The position numbers and the translations under genes were made by a program. From an uncultured Clostridia bacterium (GTDB taxonomy: Bacteria; Bacillota; Clostridia; Monoglobales; Monoglobaceae), in the NCBI GenBank assembly GCA_934463175.1, contig CAKSIW010000048.1:1-22505 (forward strand): a DNA stretch of 22,505 bases. The letters run 5' to 3'. Within the stretch, counting starts at the first letter, position 1; every line of letters starts with the position of its first letter. Shown here one piece after another: positions 12,532-21,759 of the stretch. The notes beneath the pieces are model-generated. The model was not told the DNA's origin. It did not search any database and saw nothing but the letters and a program-made list of their open reading frames with translations.

Positions 12532-15249
12532 TCATTCTAAGCTTTTTTCAAGCTCATCTACACTTTCTTCAAGCGCAGTCATTGATTCACCGAAAGCAGA
12601 CCAGTCATTCTCTGAAGATGATTGCTGAAGCCTTCTGAATTCATCTATAACCCTCTTTGCTGCATTGTTATACTCTGATTTGTCAGCAGAGCTGTATTTC
12701 GGCTCCGTCTCATCAGGTGCGTTTTCGCCAAACAGTGCATATAGTGCCCCATTCAGTGAATTTCTCATAACAATTGTTTCATTATAGGCAACCGCAACCT
12801 GTTTAAGCTCAGGCAGTGCCGATTTGTTGCTGGACGCAATATATATCGGTTCAACATACAGAATTGAGTTGTTAATCGGAACAACAATCATATTACCCCG
12901 AATCACCTTTGAGCCGCCCTGACTCCAAAGATTAAGCTCCTTTGAAATATCCGCATCCGAATTTATGCGGTTTTCAATCTGCATGGGTCCGTATACATTT
13001 ATATCCTTCGGGAACTTATACACCTGAAGCTTTCCATAGTTTGCCCATTCGTTTCTGACCGCAAACCACGAAACCATATTATCCTTATTTGCCAGCGTAT
13101 ATGGAATTGTGAGCAGCAACTCCCCCTCCGTTTCCCCGTCAAGACGCATCATGTTATAATACGGCACAATATCCTTTTCCTCGGTTGCGGCTCCGTATCT
13201 TTCCTTTGCAACAACCCACATGTCGTTTTTGTTATAAAACGTCTTTGGGTTTGAAATGTGATATTTTCCGTAAATATCCGACTGAACCTTAAAAAGGTAT
13301 TCCGGATATTTAATATATCCGCGTATTCCCTCGGGAATGTCCTCTTTTTCAAAAAGATTGGGATATGCCGCGCTGTACATTTGTATTATCGGGTCATTTT
13401 TATCCGAAACATAGAGCTTTATGTCTCCGCAATATGCATCAATAACAGCCTTGACAGAATTTCTGATATAATTAAACTCACCGCTGCTCTGCGCAAAAGG
13501 ATAGGCATCAGAGGTCGTGTATGCGTCCGCAATCCATTTCAGGCTTCCGTCCGAATCAATCACAATATACGGGTCGGTGTCATATTTCAAAAACGGTACA
13601 GCGATTTTGAGCCTTTCCATAATATCACGGTTTATCAGGATTCTGCTGTCAGCAGACACAAGATCGGAAATCAAAAGCCTTATGTCACCATACCGTGCCG
13701 CAAAGAGCAAGCGATTGAAGAAATTCATCTTCAGTCCGCCCGTTCCGTCATATGCAAACTCAACATCGTCCTGTCCCTCGGAATAATCAAGCTCCTTATA
13801 CTTATCGCTCCCGACAATAACATAATCATCGGTCAGCTCACCGTAATATATCCTCGGCTGTTTAATCTTTCTGATCCCCTCTGCGGACTTCGGCGGTATA
13901 TCCTTTATCAGAAATTCAGGCTGCCCCTGCGGACTCACACGGTTTATCTCATTCATAACCACACCAAAGCCATGAGTGTACCGCAGTTTTCGGTTTATAT
14001 ATGTGTCGGCACTGTCACTCAGATTTTCCTTTGTGATTTCCCTTGCCGTGACTGCGACCGCGCCTTTTTTTCCTCCGACCTCATATGGGACAATGTCTGT
14101 TTCATAAAACTGATAATAATTTCTTATTCCCTGAATCTGGTTAAGCACAGTGAGATTTGCCGACAAATCCAGAATGCGTATGTTGTCGGTGACGGACGCA
14201 TTATTTTTCACATCTTCCGCAGTCAGATTATTATTCACCCTGAACTCAACCTCTGAAATGTCATCAAGACCGTATGCTGCCTGGGTGAACTCTATGTTTT
14301 GGGAAATGCTTTCGTTTTCTCTGATAACCTCGTTCGGCAAAACAACAACAGTCTGAACCGCAAATGCCGCAATTCCTGTCAGAAGCCAAAAGGCAGGATA
14401 GACAAGCACCGTTTTCACAGCGGCTCTGCGTTTTCCTTTTCTCATCAGAAAAATCGACACAGCCGTAATTGCGGCAATCAGAAAAGGCGCGACACGTGAG
14501 CCGGCAAGCCAAATATGCTTATCGGTGAAGCCTGCTCCGCGAAGCTCGCCGAAACTGCCATACAAAATATTCTCCGCCTTAAAGATGTATGATATGCAGT
14601 ATATGAGAATCAGAATGCAAATATTCACACAGTTATGAAACGCAATGCTGCGGAATGAAAACATTTCGCAGCTTTTATATCCGCCCGAAACCGTTCCGAA
14701 AAACCAATATGCCGCGGCTGCTGCACACGACATGAAAAGCCACACATTAAACGCTGTGGAGCAAACAGCCGTCAAAAATGGTCTTTGGAACAAATAATAG
14801 CCTATGTCCTTGCCGAAAACAGGATCTGTTTTTCCGAAAAAACATGCATTTAAAAACACCAGAAGCTTTTCTCCAAGCGTGTCACTGACAATTGTTTCAA
14901 GAAGCAGCGACACGGCAAGCGAAACAAGCACGGAAAAAAGCCTTCGTTCAAAGATGCCCCGTTTTAGATTCAGCATTCGGAGATTTTTTCTTATTACAAA
15001 TACATTTCCGACAGAAAACGCAAAAATAATGAAAAATCCGATTGTCTTGACAGAGATACCCAATGCGAGATTTTTCACAAAAACCTCGGCATATTGTCCG
15101 CCGATTTCCCTGACTTCAATATATTTCAGAAAAAGTCCGCCAAGCCGAACACACAGAATTATCACAGCAATCGCCGCCGCAATAAGTATTATTTTCCGCG
15201 GAAGCTTTCTCCGCGGTGCTGAGACGTCATTTTTAAAACCGTCAACCAT
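12532..15249 (-). CDS. UPF0182 family integral membrane protein
   Basis: A 905-residue protein with about seven hydrophobic segments in the first third (the first about 20-42 in KIILIAAAIAVIILCVRLGG), then a large extracytoplasmic domain and an acidic C-terminus rich in Glu and Ser. The order of segments, the QGIRNYYQFYETDIVPYEV block and the late PELKQVAVAYNETIVMRNSL with ALYALFG match the UPF0182/COG1615 family, whose function is unknown. The start is ATG at 15249: GGGGAGGA lies 5-6 bases upstream, whereas the GTG at 15267 has none. Start and ftsY stop overlap by 8 bases (ATGGTTGA), implying coupled translation. A membrane or envelope role is inferred from topology only. Confidence 0.88.
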   Translation of the reverse strand: MVDGFKNDVSAPRRKLPRKIILIAAAIAVIILCVRLGGLFLKYIEVREIGGQYAEVFVKNLALGISVKTIGFFIIFAFSVGNVFVIRKNLRMLNLKRGIFERRLFSVLVSLAVSLLLETIVSDTLGEKLLVFLNACFFGKTDPVFGKDIGYYLFQRPFLTAVCSTAFNVWLFMSCAAAAAYWFFGTVSGGYKSCEMFSFRSIAFHNCVNICILILIYCISYIFKAENILYGSFGELRGAGFTDKHIWLAGSRVAPFLIAAITAVSIFLMRKGKRRAAVKTVLVYPAFWLLTGIAAFAVQTVVVLPNEVIRENESISQNIEFTQAAYGLDDISEVEFRVNNNLTAEDVKNNASVTDNIRILDLSANLTVLNQIQGIRNYYQFYETDIVPYEVGGKKGAVAVTAREITKENLSDSADTYINRKLRYTHGFGVVMNEINRVSPQGQPEFLIKDIPPKSAEGIRKIKQPRIYYGELTDDYVIVGSDKYKELDYSEGQDDVEFAYDGTGGLKMNFFNRLLFAARYGDIRLLISDLVSADSRILINRDIMERLKIAVPFLKYDTDPYIVIDSDGSLKWIADAYTTSDAYPFAQSSGEFNYIRNSVKAVIDAYCGDIKLYVSDKNDPIIQMYSAAYPNLFEKEDIPEGIRGYIKYPEYLFKVQSDIYGKYHISNPKTFYNKNDMWVVAKERYGAATEEKDIVPYYNMMRLDGETEGELLLTIPYTLANKDNMVSWFAVRNEWANYGKLQVYKFPKDINVYGPMQIENRINSDADISKELNLWSQGGSKVIRGNMIVVPINNSILYVEPIYIASSNKSALPELKQVAVAYNETIVMRNSLNGALYALFGENAPDETEPKYSSADKSEYNNAAKRVIDEFRRLQQSSSENDWSAFGESMTALEESVDELEKSLE

Positions 15250-16174
15250 TCTGCTCCTCCCCGTCACTCAATATCGCGTCAACAAACGCCTTTGGGTCAA
15301 ATTGTTCCATGTCGTCAATTTTTTCTCCGAGTCCGATCAGCTTAACAGGTATGCCATATTCATTTTTTATTGCAAAAACAATTCCGCCCTTTGCAGTCCC
15401 GTCAAGCTTTGTCAGAATAATACCTGTGATGTCAGCAGCCTCCTTGAATTGCTTTGCCTGCGAAACGGCATTCTGCCCCGTTGTCGCATCAAGAACCAAA
15501 AGAACCTCTTTGCTTGACCCCGGCAGCTCCTTGTCAAGTATTCTGTATATCTTTTTAAGCTCCTCCATAAGATTTTTCTTGTTGTGCAAGCGACCCGCAG
15601 TGTCACAGAGCAAAATGTCCGCTTTCCTTTTCACCGCTGCACCGACTGCGTCATATATGACCGCCGCAGGGTCAGATCCCTCCTGCTGCTTTATGATTTC
15701 CGCGTCAGCACGTTCTGCCCACACCTCCAGCTGTTCAATTGCTGCCGCACGGAACGTATCTGCCGCCGCAATAACAACTTTTTTACCCTGCATTTTATAC
15801 ATATGCGCAAGCTTTCCGATTGATGTTGTCTTTCCGACGCCGTTAACTCCGATAACCATGATAACCGCGGGAGTCCCCTCTGTTTTCATGTCATTGTCAC
15901 CCTCTGTCAGAATTTCAACAAGGATTTCGTTCAGCTCCGCTTTAAGCTCCGAGCTGTCGGTGATTTTTTTATCCTTTGCTGCCTGCCGAAGCCTTTCTAT
16001 GATGTCACATGATGTCTCAACTCCGATATCGGACATTATGAGAATTTCCTCAAGCTCATCAAACAGCTCGTCATCAACCGTTTTGAACATCTTCACAACA
16101 TCTTCAAGCCTTGAATTAATTGCCTCCTTTGTCTTTGAAAGACTTTCCTTTAATTTTCCGAATAATCCCATCAT
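15242..16174 (-). CDS. ftsY: Signal recognition particle receptor FtsY
   Basis: SRP-receptor GTPase that docks ribosome-nascent chain complexes at the membrane. The 310-residue form has a short N-terminal segment rather than the long acidic A domain of E. coli, then the N domain and the NG GTPase: GVNGVGKTT (109-117), DTFRAAAIEQL (139-149), DTAGRLHNK (191-199), TKLDGTAKGG (255-264) and GLGEKIDDMEQFDP (281-294). Two adjacent ATGs (16174 and 16171) are possible, and GAGGTG serves either. The first overlaps the smc stop as ATGA. The C-terminus overlaps the UPF0182 start. Confidence 0.97.
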   Translation of the reverse strand: MMGLFGKLKESLSKTKEAINSRLEDVVKMFKTVDDELFDELEEILIMSDIGVETSCDIIERLRQAAKDKKITDSSELKAELNEILVEILTEGDNDMKTEGTPAVIMVIGVNGVGKTTSIGKLAHMYKMQGKKVVIAAADTFRAAAIEQLEVWAERADAEIIKQQEGSDPAAVIYDAVGAAVKRKADILLCDTAGRLHNKKNLMEELKKIYRILDKELPGSSKEVLLVLDATTGQNAVSQAKQFKEAADITGIILTKLDGTAKGGIVFAIKNEYGIPVKLIGLGEKIDDMEQFDPKAFVDAILSDGEEQNG

Positions 16175-19100
16175 TCAGTCACCTCGTCAATATTTAATGA
16201 TAAAAGCTTTGAAATTCCGCGCTCCTGCATTGTCACACCATACAGAATGTTTGCAGCCTCCATTGTTCCGCGTCTGTGCGTAACAACAATGAACTGTGTT
16301 TTTCCGCAATATTTCTTCAAATATTCAGCATATCTGTATACGTTCACATCATCAAGAGCCGCCTCAATCTCATCAAGAATGCAAAACGGCGTCGGACGCA
16401 CTTTGAGTATTGCAAACAAAAGCGCAATTGCCGTGAATGCTCTCTCTCCGCCCGAAAGCAGCGTCAGACTCTGCAATTTTTTGCCGGGCGGCTGGGCTTC
16501 AATTTCAATTCCGCTGCCAAGCAGGTCATCAGGATCGGCAAGTATGAGGTTCGCCTGACCGCCCCCGAAAAGCTCACGGAACACCGCATTGAAATTTTTG
16601 CTGATGATTCTGAACTGCTCAGAAAATCTGCTCTGCATTATTTCAAGCATTTCGTCAATGATTTTTTCAAGCTCACCCTTTGCCTTTTCCAAGTCACGCG
16701 TCTGCTCGGTCAGAAAATCAAACCTTTCTCTGACGTCCTTATATTCCTCAATTGCGTCAATATTGATGTTTCCCAAAGCCTTTATTTTCCCTTTCAGAGA
16801 CGCAATTTCTCCCGCTGCCTGCTTTATGTCGGTTAAGCCGTCGCGTTTGAGCTTTGCAGCCTCGGAATAGGTCAGTTCATATTCCTCCCAAAGATACGAG
16901 AATATTCCGTCAAGCTCTGTTTCCGTTTTTGACTTTTTAGCTTCGATTTTCACCTTCTGCTGACCGATTGAAAAGAGCTTTTCATTAATTTCCTTCAAAC
17001 TCTGCTGCAGCTCCTTTGACTTGCTGTCAGCCTCATGACGCTTTTCGGACATTTCATTCAGTCTTTCATCAAGCTCTTTTGAGTCTGATTTGATTTTTTC
17101 AAGCTCCAAGCGGCTTGTCTCAATATTACGGCTTAGTTCTTCTATTTTTTCTTCAAACTCATTGAGCTGTGTCCTTTTTTCATCATTCTCCGCAGCAATA
17201 CTGCGCCTTTCGTCTCTGACTGCGCTGATTCGTTCGTTTTGCAGTTCAATATCCTTAACATTTGTGCTTTTTTCTATGCTGAGACTGAGCAGCTTTTCCT
17301 GAAGGGCGCGAACCTGCTCGGAAATTCTGTCCGTTTCGCTTTGTTTTCCGTCGGATTCTCCCCTAAGCCCTTCAATTTCTGCTTCAAGACCGGAAATATC
17401 CGTGCCGCATCTTTCAATATCACTGTTTATTTCCGCAACTCTTTTTTCAATTGTCTCGATTTCATTCACAAGCTGACTTCTGCTTTGATTATATTCTGCA
17501 AGATATTTTTCACTGTGTTCAAAATCGGATTTTATCTTTATATACATTCCGTTCTTATCGGAAATCTCCGTGCGCAGCTTTTCAAGCCGAACACTGCTCT
17601 GCGAAGCCTCCTCTGCTTTTTCGGAGATATTTTTTTCAAGTTTTGCAAGCTGTTCTTTGATAACAGAAATATCTTCTTTTAGACTTTCAATTTCCGCCGC
17701 ACGCGAAAGAACACCCGAATTTTTTCCGCTGCTTCCTCCGCTCATGGCACCGCCGGGCTGCATTACATCGCCGTCCAAGGTCACGATTCTGAACCGATGT
17801 CCGCACTTTGCCGCCATTGCTATTGCGTTGTCAATATTGTCGGCAACAACCGTCGCGCCAAGCACATTTTTAATAATTCCGTCGTATATTCCGTCATATT
17901 CAACAAGCTCGCAGGCAGCGGCAATATATCCTTTAAGTCCGCGTGCGGGGCTTATGTCCGCACCGCGGGGCTTAACCGTTGAAATCGGCATAAAGGTTGC
18001 CCTTCCGAGTCGGTTTTGCTTCAGATATTCAATTGCGAATTTTGCATCACGTTCATTTCCTGTGACAATGTTTTGACCGACAGACGCAAGTGCCGTTTCG
18101 ATTGCCGTAACATACCTTTTATCCGTTGAAACAAGCGATGACAGCGGACCGTGTATTTCCGCATCTCTCAAACGTCCCTGCTTATATGCAGTCATAACGG
18201 CTTTGACGCTCCTGTTATATCCGTCAAAATCATTTTCCAGATCCTCAAGAGCACCGCGTCTCGAATTTTTTTGACTCAGCAAAGCAAGCAGTGAGTTTTT
18301 CTTTTCATTTGCCGCCCTGTGTTCATCATTTTTCTTTCTGAACTCAACTTCCGCATTTGCCGCCGCGGCTTTTGCACTCTCCAATTCAGCCGAAATATTT
18401 TTCAGGGCATCTTTAAGCTCCTTGTTTTCACGCACGGCATTCTCAAAGCTTCCGCGGTTTTCATCAAGCGAGCTTTGAGCCTTTTCATATCCTGCCCTGA
18501 AGTTTTCAAGCAGTATATTATAATTCAGTATTTTACTTTTTAACGCACCGATTTGAGAGGTCTTTGAAATTATTTCAGACTTTATTTCTTCAATGTTTTC
18601 GTTTTTTTCCTCAAAAACCGCATTAATCTTTTCAAATTGCTCCTCTGCTGCCGATGTGTCGGCAGAAATCCTTTCCGCCTCGGCACGATAGTTTTCAAGC
18701 ACTTTTGCATGTTCCGCAAGCAGCTCATCAAGCTGACTCATGCCCCGCACACTTTTCTCAAGCTCACTGTTTATCCGTTCAATATTTTCACGGCAATGAC
18801 CGATGTTGGCATTATAAATGTTTATTCTGTTGTTCTCCCCGTTTATTTTCTCAACAGTGTCTTTTTGCTCTTCACGGCACTTTTCAGCCTCATGCTCAAA
18901 AAAACCTATTTTTTCATACATTTCATTTGTCTGCCGTTCAATCTTATCTGCCTCGGTCTGCATTTCATCAATACTGCCCGAAACTGCCTCAAGCTCCCCG
19001 TCAATTTCCTTCAGTTCCGCTTTAAAGCCGTCAATTCTTGCGACAGACGCGTCAACCTCAACAGTTTTCAGTGTCTCACGCAGATTCAGATATTTCTTTG

Positions 19101-19734
19101 CCTTTTCGGACTGGATTCTCAGAGGTTCAAGCTGCCCCTCCAGCTCCGTCATAATATCCCGAACACGCGTCAGGTTATCGTTTGTTTTTTCAAGCTTTCT
19201 TTCAGACTCGATTTTTCTGTATTTATACTTGGTTATACCCGAGGCTTCTTCAAAAATCTGTCTCCTGTCCTCCGATTTGGTGCTGAGTATTTCATCAATT
19301 TTTCCCTGCCCGATGATGGAATATCCTTCTCTGCCCAAGCCTGTATCCATAAACAGCTCATGAATATCCTTCAGGCGGCATGATGCCTTGTTTATAAAAT
19401 ATTCACCCTCACCGCTGCGGTAAACGCGCCGTGTCACAGTCACCTCTTCAAAGTCAACGGGAAATATGTGTTCGGAATTATCAAGCGTGAGTGATACCTC
19501 TGCAAAGCCCTGCGGCTTGCGTTTTTCCGTGCCTGCAAAGATAACATCTTCCATTCGGCTTCCGCGAAGAGTTTTTATGCTTTGCTCACCCATAACCCAG
19601 CGTATCGCATCGGAAATATTGCTCTTTCCCGAACCGTTCGGACCTACAATCGCGGTGATACCGGGATTAAAATCCAAATATATTTTATCTGCAAAAGACT
19701 TAAAGCCCTGCATCTCGACACTTTTAAGATACAA
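16171..19734 (-). CDS. smc: Chromosome segregation ATPase SMC
   Basis: Core of the SMC-ScpAB condensin that compacts and separates chromosomes. A TTG at 19734-19732 is taken as the start because GGGAGGA (19747-19741) lies 6 bases upstream, giving the family-typical YLKSVEMQGFKSFADK; the TTG at 19749 overlaps that ribosome site. The 1187-residue protein has Walker A GPNGSGKS (31-38), two long coiled coils rich in Glu/Lys, a hinge around 510-640 (VSTDKRYVTAIETALASVGQ), the ABC signature LLSGGERAF and Walker B FCILDEIEAALDD near the end. The stop overlaps the ftsY start by one codon step. Confidence 0.97.
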   Translation of the reverse strand: MYLKSVEMQGFKSFADKIYLDFNPGITAIVGPNGSGKSNISDAIRWVMGEQSIKTLRGSRMEDVIFAGTEKRKPQGFAEVSLTLDNSEHIFPVDFEEVTVTRRVYRSGEGEYFINKASCRLKDIHELFMDTGLGREGYSIIGQGKIDEILSTKSEDRRQIFEEASGITKYKYRKIESERKLEKTNDNLTRVRDIMTELEGQLEPLRIQSEKAKKYLNLRETLKTVEVDASVARIDGFKAELKEIDGELEAVSGSIDEMQTEADKIERQTNEMYEKIGFFEHEAEKCREEQKDTVEKINGENNRINIYNANIGHCRENIERINSELEKSVRGMSQLDELLAEHAKVLENYRAEAERISADTSAAEEQFEKINAVFEEKNENIEEIKSEIISKTSQIGALKSKILNYNILLENFRAGYEKAQSSLDENRGSFENAVRENKELKDALKNISAELESAKAAAANAEVEFRKKNDEHRAANEKKNSLLALLSQKNSRRGALEDLENDFDGYNRSVKAVMTAYKQGRLRDAEIHGPLSSLVSTDKRYVTAIETALASVGQNIVTGNERDAKFAIEYLKQNRLGRATFMPISTVKPRGADISPARGLKGYIAAACELVEYDGIYDGIIKNVLGATVVADNIDNAIAMAAKCGHRFRIVTLDGDVMQPGGAMSGGSSGKNSGVLSRAAEIESLKEDISVIKEQLAKLEKNISEKAEEASQSSVRLEKLRTEISDKNGMYIKIKSDFEHSEKYLAEYNQSRSQLVNEIETIEKRVAEINSDIERCGTDISGLEAEIEGLRGESDGKQSETDRISEQVRALQEKLLSLSIEKSTNVKDIELQNERISAVRDERRSIAAENDEKRTQLNEFEEKIEELSRNIETSRLELEKIKSDSKELDERLNEMSEKRHEADSKSKELQQSLKEINEKLFSIGQQKVKIEAKKSKTETELDGIFSYLWEEYELTYSEAAKLKRDGLTDIKQAAGEIASLKGKIKALGNINIDAIEEYKDVRERFDFLTEQTRDLEKAKGELEKIIDEMLEIMQSRFSEQFRIISKNFNAVFRELFGGGQANLILADPDDLLGSGIEIEAQPPGKKLQSLTLLSGGERAFTAIALLFAILKVRPTPFCILDEIEAALDDVNVYRYAEYLKKYCGKTQFIVVTHRRGTMEAANILYGVTMQERGISKLLSLNIDEVTE

Positions 19735-19795
19735 AATGCTTCCTCCCAATTTTCAAAATACTTCTCTGTCCGTCACATTCAACATCAAAATCAAC

Positions 19796-19822
19796 ACGGG
19801 ACAATGCATTGCATTACCCCGT
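19796..19822 (-). other. Hairpin in the ricT-smc gap
   Basis: On the minus strand ACGGGGTAATG folds on CATTGTCCCGT as an 11-bp stem with two G-U pairs and a 5-base loop. A weak T tract (GATTTTTG) follows several bases later. It is the only structure in the 126-base gap between ricT and smc and could be a weak terminator or mRNA processing element. Confidence 0.4.
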
Positions 19823-19860
19823 CAAAGTCAGGCGCACCTAAAACGCAAAGTGTGCACATT

Positions 19861-20739
19861 CTATTCTCTTTTTTTCTGTTTTTTCTTTGAATTATCCGCC
19901 GCGTCCTCATCTTTGTTTTCCCGTCTCACTCTTTTCAGAACCTTCACGTCCTTCACATTCAGGAACTTGAAAACAGCCTCGTCATTTGACTCAAAACGCA
20001 CCTTCAGAATCCCTCTCAGAACAAACGTGTCAATGACAACACCCTTTTCGTTTTCATATTCAACGATTGACCCTTTTGCGGGAATCTTTTTCAGCAAATC
20101 ATCATATGCCGGCTGCTCATATTGCAGACAGCACATAAGCCTGCCGCATATTCCCGAAATCTTGGTCGGGTTGAGTGAAAGTCCCTGATCCTTTGCCATT
20201 CTGATTGAAACAGGGTGAAAATCGTTAAGAAACGTTGAACAGCAAAGCGGACGTCCGCATATTCCGAGTGCGCCGAGTGTTTTTGCCTCATCACGCACGC
20301 CAATCTGGCGAAGCTCAATTCTTGTTTTGAAAACCCCTGCAAGGCTTTTCACCAGTTCGCGGAAATCAATTCTGCCGTCAGCCGTGAAATAAAACAAAAT
20401 TTTGCTGCCGTCAAAGGTATATTCAGTATTAATGAGCTTCATGTCAAGCTTATGCTCTTCTATCTTTTTTGAAGCAATCTTAAATGCTTCCTTCTCCTTT
20501 TGCCTGTTGCGTTCAAGCTGTGCATAGTCCTCATTGGAAGCCGGGCGGACAATTGGTTTGAGCGGAGCTACAATTTCTTTTTCCGACACCTCTTTGTTTG
20601 CAACGGCAACAATTCCGAACTCAACACCGCGCGCCGTCTCAACAACAACGCCCCTGCCCTGCTCAACCTTGTTTCCCTTGGGGTCAAAGTAATATACCTT
20701 GCCGCCTTTGTTAAATCTAACTCCTATAATCTCTGTCAT
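19861..20739 (-). CDS. ricT: RicT/YaaT, PSP1-domain protein
   Basis: In B. subtilis RicT (YaaT) works with RicA and RicF in an Fe-S containing complex that guides RNase Y cleavage and influences competence, sporulation and biofilm formation. The 292-residue product has the PSP1 domain and the two diagnostic cysteine clusters GICGRPLCC (159-167) and GICGRLMCC (196-204), six cysteines in all, then a highly charged C-terminal tail. ATG at 20739 follows GGGAGGT by five bases; start and ribosome site lie inside the holB end (23-base overlap). The holB-ricT pairing is common in Firmicutes. Confidence 0.93.
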   Translation of the reverse strand: MTEIIGVRFNKGGKVYYFDPKGNKVEQGRGVVVETARGVEFGIVAVANKEVSEKEIVAPLKPIVRPASNEDYAQLERNRQKEKEAFKIASKKIEEHKLDMKLINTEYTFDGSKILFYFTADGRIDFRELVKSLAGVFKTRIELRQIGVRDEAKTLGALGICGRPLCCSTFLNDFHPVSIRMAKDQGLSLNPTKISGICGRLMCCLQYEQPAYDDLLKKIPAKGSIVEYENEKGVVIDTFVLRGILKVRFESNDEAVFKFLNVKDVKVLKRVRRENKDEDAADNSKKKQKKRE

Positions 20740-21745
20740 GTACTACCTCCCAAAGCTCCATAGCCATACACTGCACCGTTTGTGCATAACTGATATTTCT
20801 TGAAAAATACAGTCTATATTTTTCGAGTGTTTCAAGCAAACGAAGCGGTGTTGAAGCTGTCGAACTGCCGCAAATATGCGTCAATTCGGCAAGCTTATCC
20901 CGATTGACGACAAATTCTTCAGCATCGCTTGCAACATAAATCATATCCCTGAAAAAATCACGCATCGTATCAATAATAAAATCAATTTTTTCCTTGTTAT
21001 GCTTCAAAAAAAGCGTCATGTCATATATCGTTCTGCGACCGCCGTTTTTCAAAGCCGCGATATGCTCCGCAGCTTCACTTCTGAGAGCGTCCGCCTCCGC
21101 ATCATCTGCAAGCTCAAGCGCCCTTCCGATACGTCCGCCGCTCATGCACGCCTTAACCGAAGCCTCCTCGTCCGTGATACCGTTCAGCCTTTTTTTAAGA
21201 AAATTCTTCACAAGCTCAGTGTCAAGCGGACTGAACTTCAGCAAAACAGCTCTTGAAAGAATTGTCGGAAGAAACTGATTTGAATTTTCCGCAATAAGAA
21301 TAATTGTGCAGTATTCCGGCGGCTCTTCAAGCACCTTCAAAAGGCTGTTCTGTGCATGAACATTCATCGTATCGGCTCTCGGAACAATGTATATCTTCCT
21401 TTCGGCGCAATACGGCTTGATATATATATCGCGTTTCATACATCTCACCGTATCAACAAGAATATCCGCCGACTTTTTTGTGCTGTCATACAGCTGATTT
21501 GTTACAATCTGTATGTCCGGGTGGTTTTCCGATTCCGCCATAGCACAGCTTTTGCACCTTCCGCATACCTCGCCGTCCGCAGGATTTTCACACATCAGAA
21601 GCTGTGCGAATGCCTTGGCGGCAGACAGCCTTCCTATGCCGCGGCAGCCCTCAAATATATAAGCATGTCCAACATGCCCGTCCTCAAAAGAACGCACAAG
21701 AACATTCTTTATCCGTTCATGTCCGGCTATATCGGAAAACCGCAC
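20717..21745 (-). CDS. holB: DNA polymerase III subunit delta'
   Basis: Stator subunit of the clamp loader that places the beta clamp on DNA. The product (about 342 residues) has the AAA+ fold start FSDIAGHERI, a degenerate P-loop GCRGIGRLS (33-41) in which the usual Lys is Arg39, a zinc knuckle of four cysteines (52, 61, 64, 67), and SRAVLLKFSPL matching the SRC-type region with Ala for Cys spacing. Three GTG codons compete (21754, 21748, 21745). AAGAAGG occupies 21760-21754, which rules out 21754 and leaves 21748 (5-base spacing) or 21745 (8-base spacing, preferred). It lies 14 bases after glyS and overlaps ricT. Confidence 0.9.
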   Translation of the reverse strand: MRFSDIAGHERIKNVLVRSFEDGHVGHAYIFEGCRGIGRLSAAKAFAQLLMCENPADGEVCGRCKSCAMAESENHPDIQIVTNQLYDSTKKSADILVDTVRCMKRDIYIKPYCAERKIYIVPRADTMNVHAQNSLLKVLEEPPEYCTIILIAENSNQFLPTILSRAVLLKFSPLDTELVKNFLKKRLNGITDEEASVKACMSGGRIGRALELADDAEADALRSEAAEHIAALKNGGRRTIYDMTLFLKHNKEKIDFIIDTMRDFFRDMIYVASDAEEFVVNRDKLAELTHICGSSTASTPLRLLETLEKYRLYFSRNISYAQTVQCMAMELWEVVHDRDYRS

Positions 21746-21759
21746 CACACACACCTTCT

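Noticed and set aside
13258..14256. 332-codon plus-strand ORF opposite the UPF0182 gene
   Set aside because: Antisense shadow; the minus-strand UPF0182 frame is family-like across this stretch.
15309..16283. 324-codon plus-strand ORF opposite ftsY
   Set aside because: Shadow of ftsY, low-complexity Ser-rich translation, and FtsY motifs are on the other strand.
18637..19383. 248-codon plus-strand ORF opposite smc
   Set aside because: Shadow of SMC coiled-coil sequence, Phe/Leu-rich as expected from complementing Glu/Lys codons.
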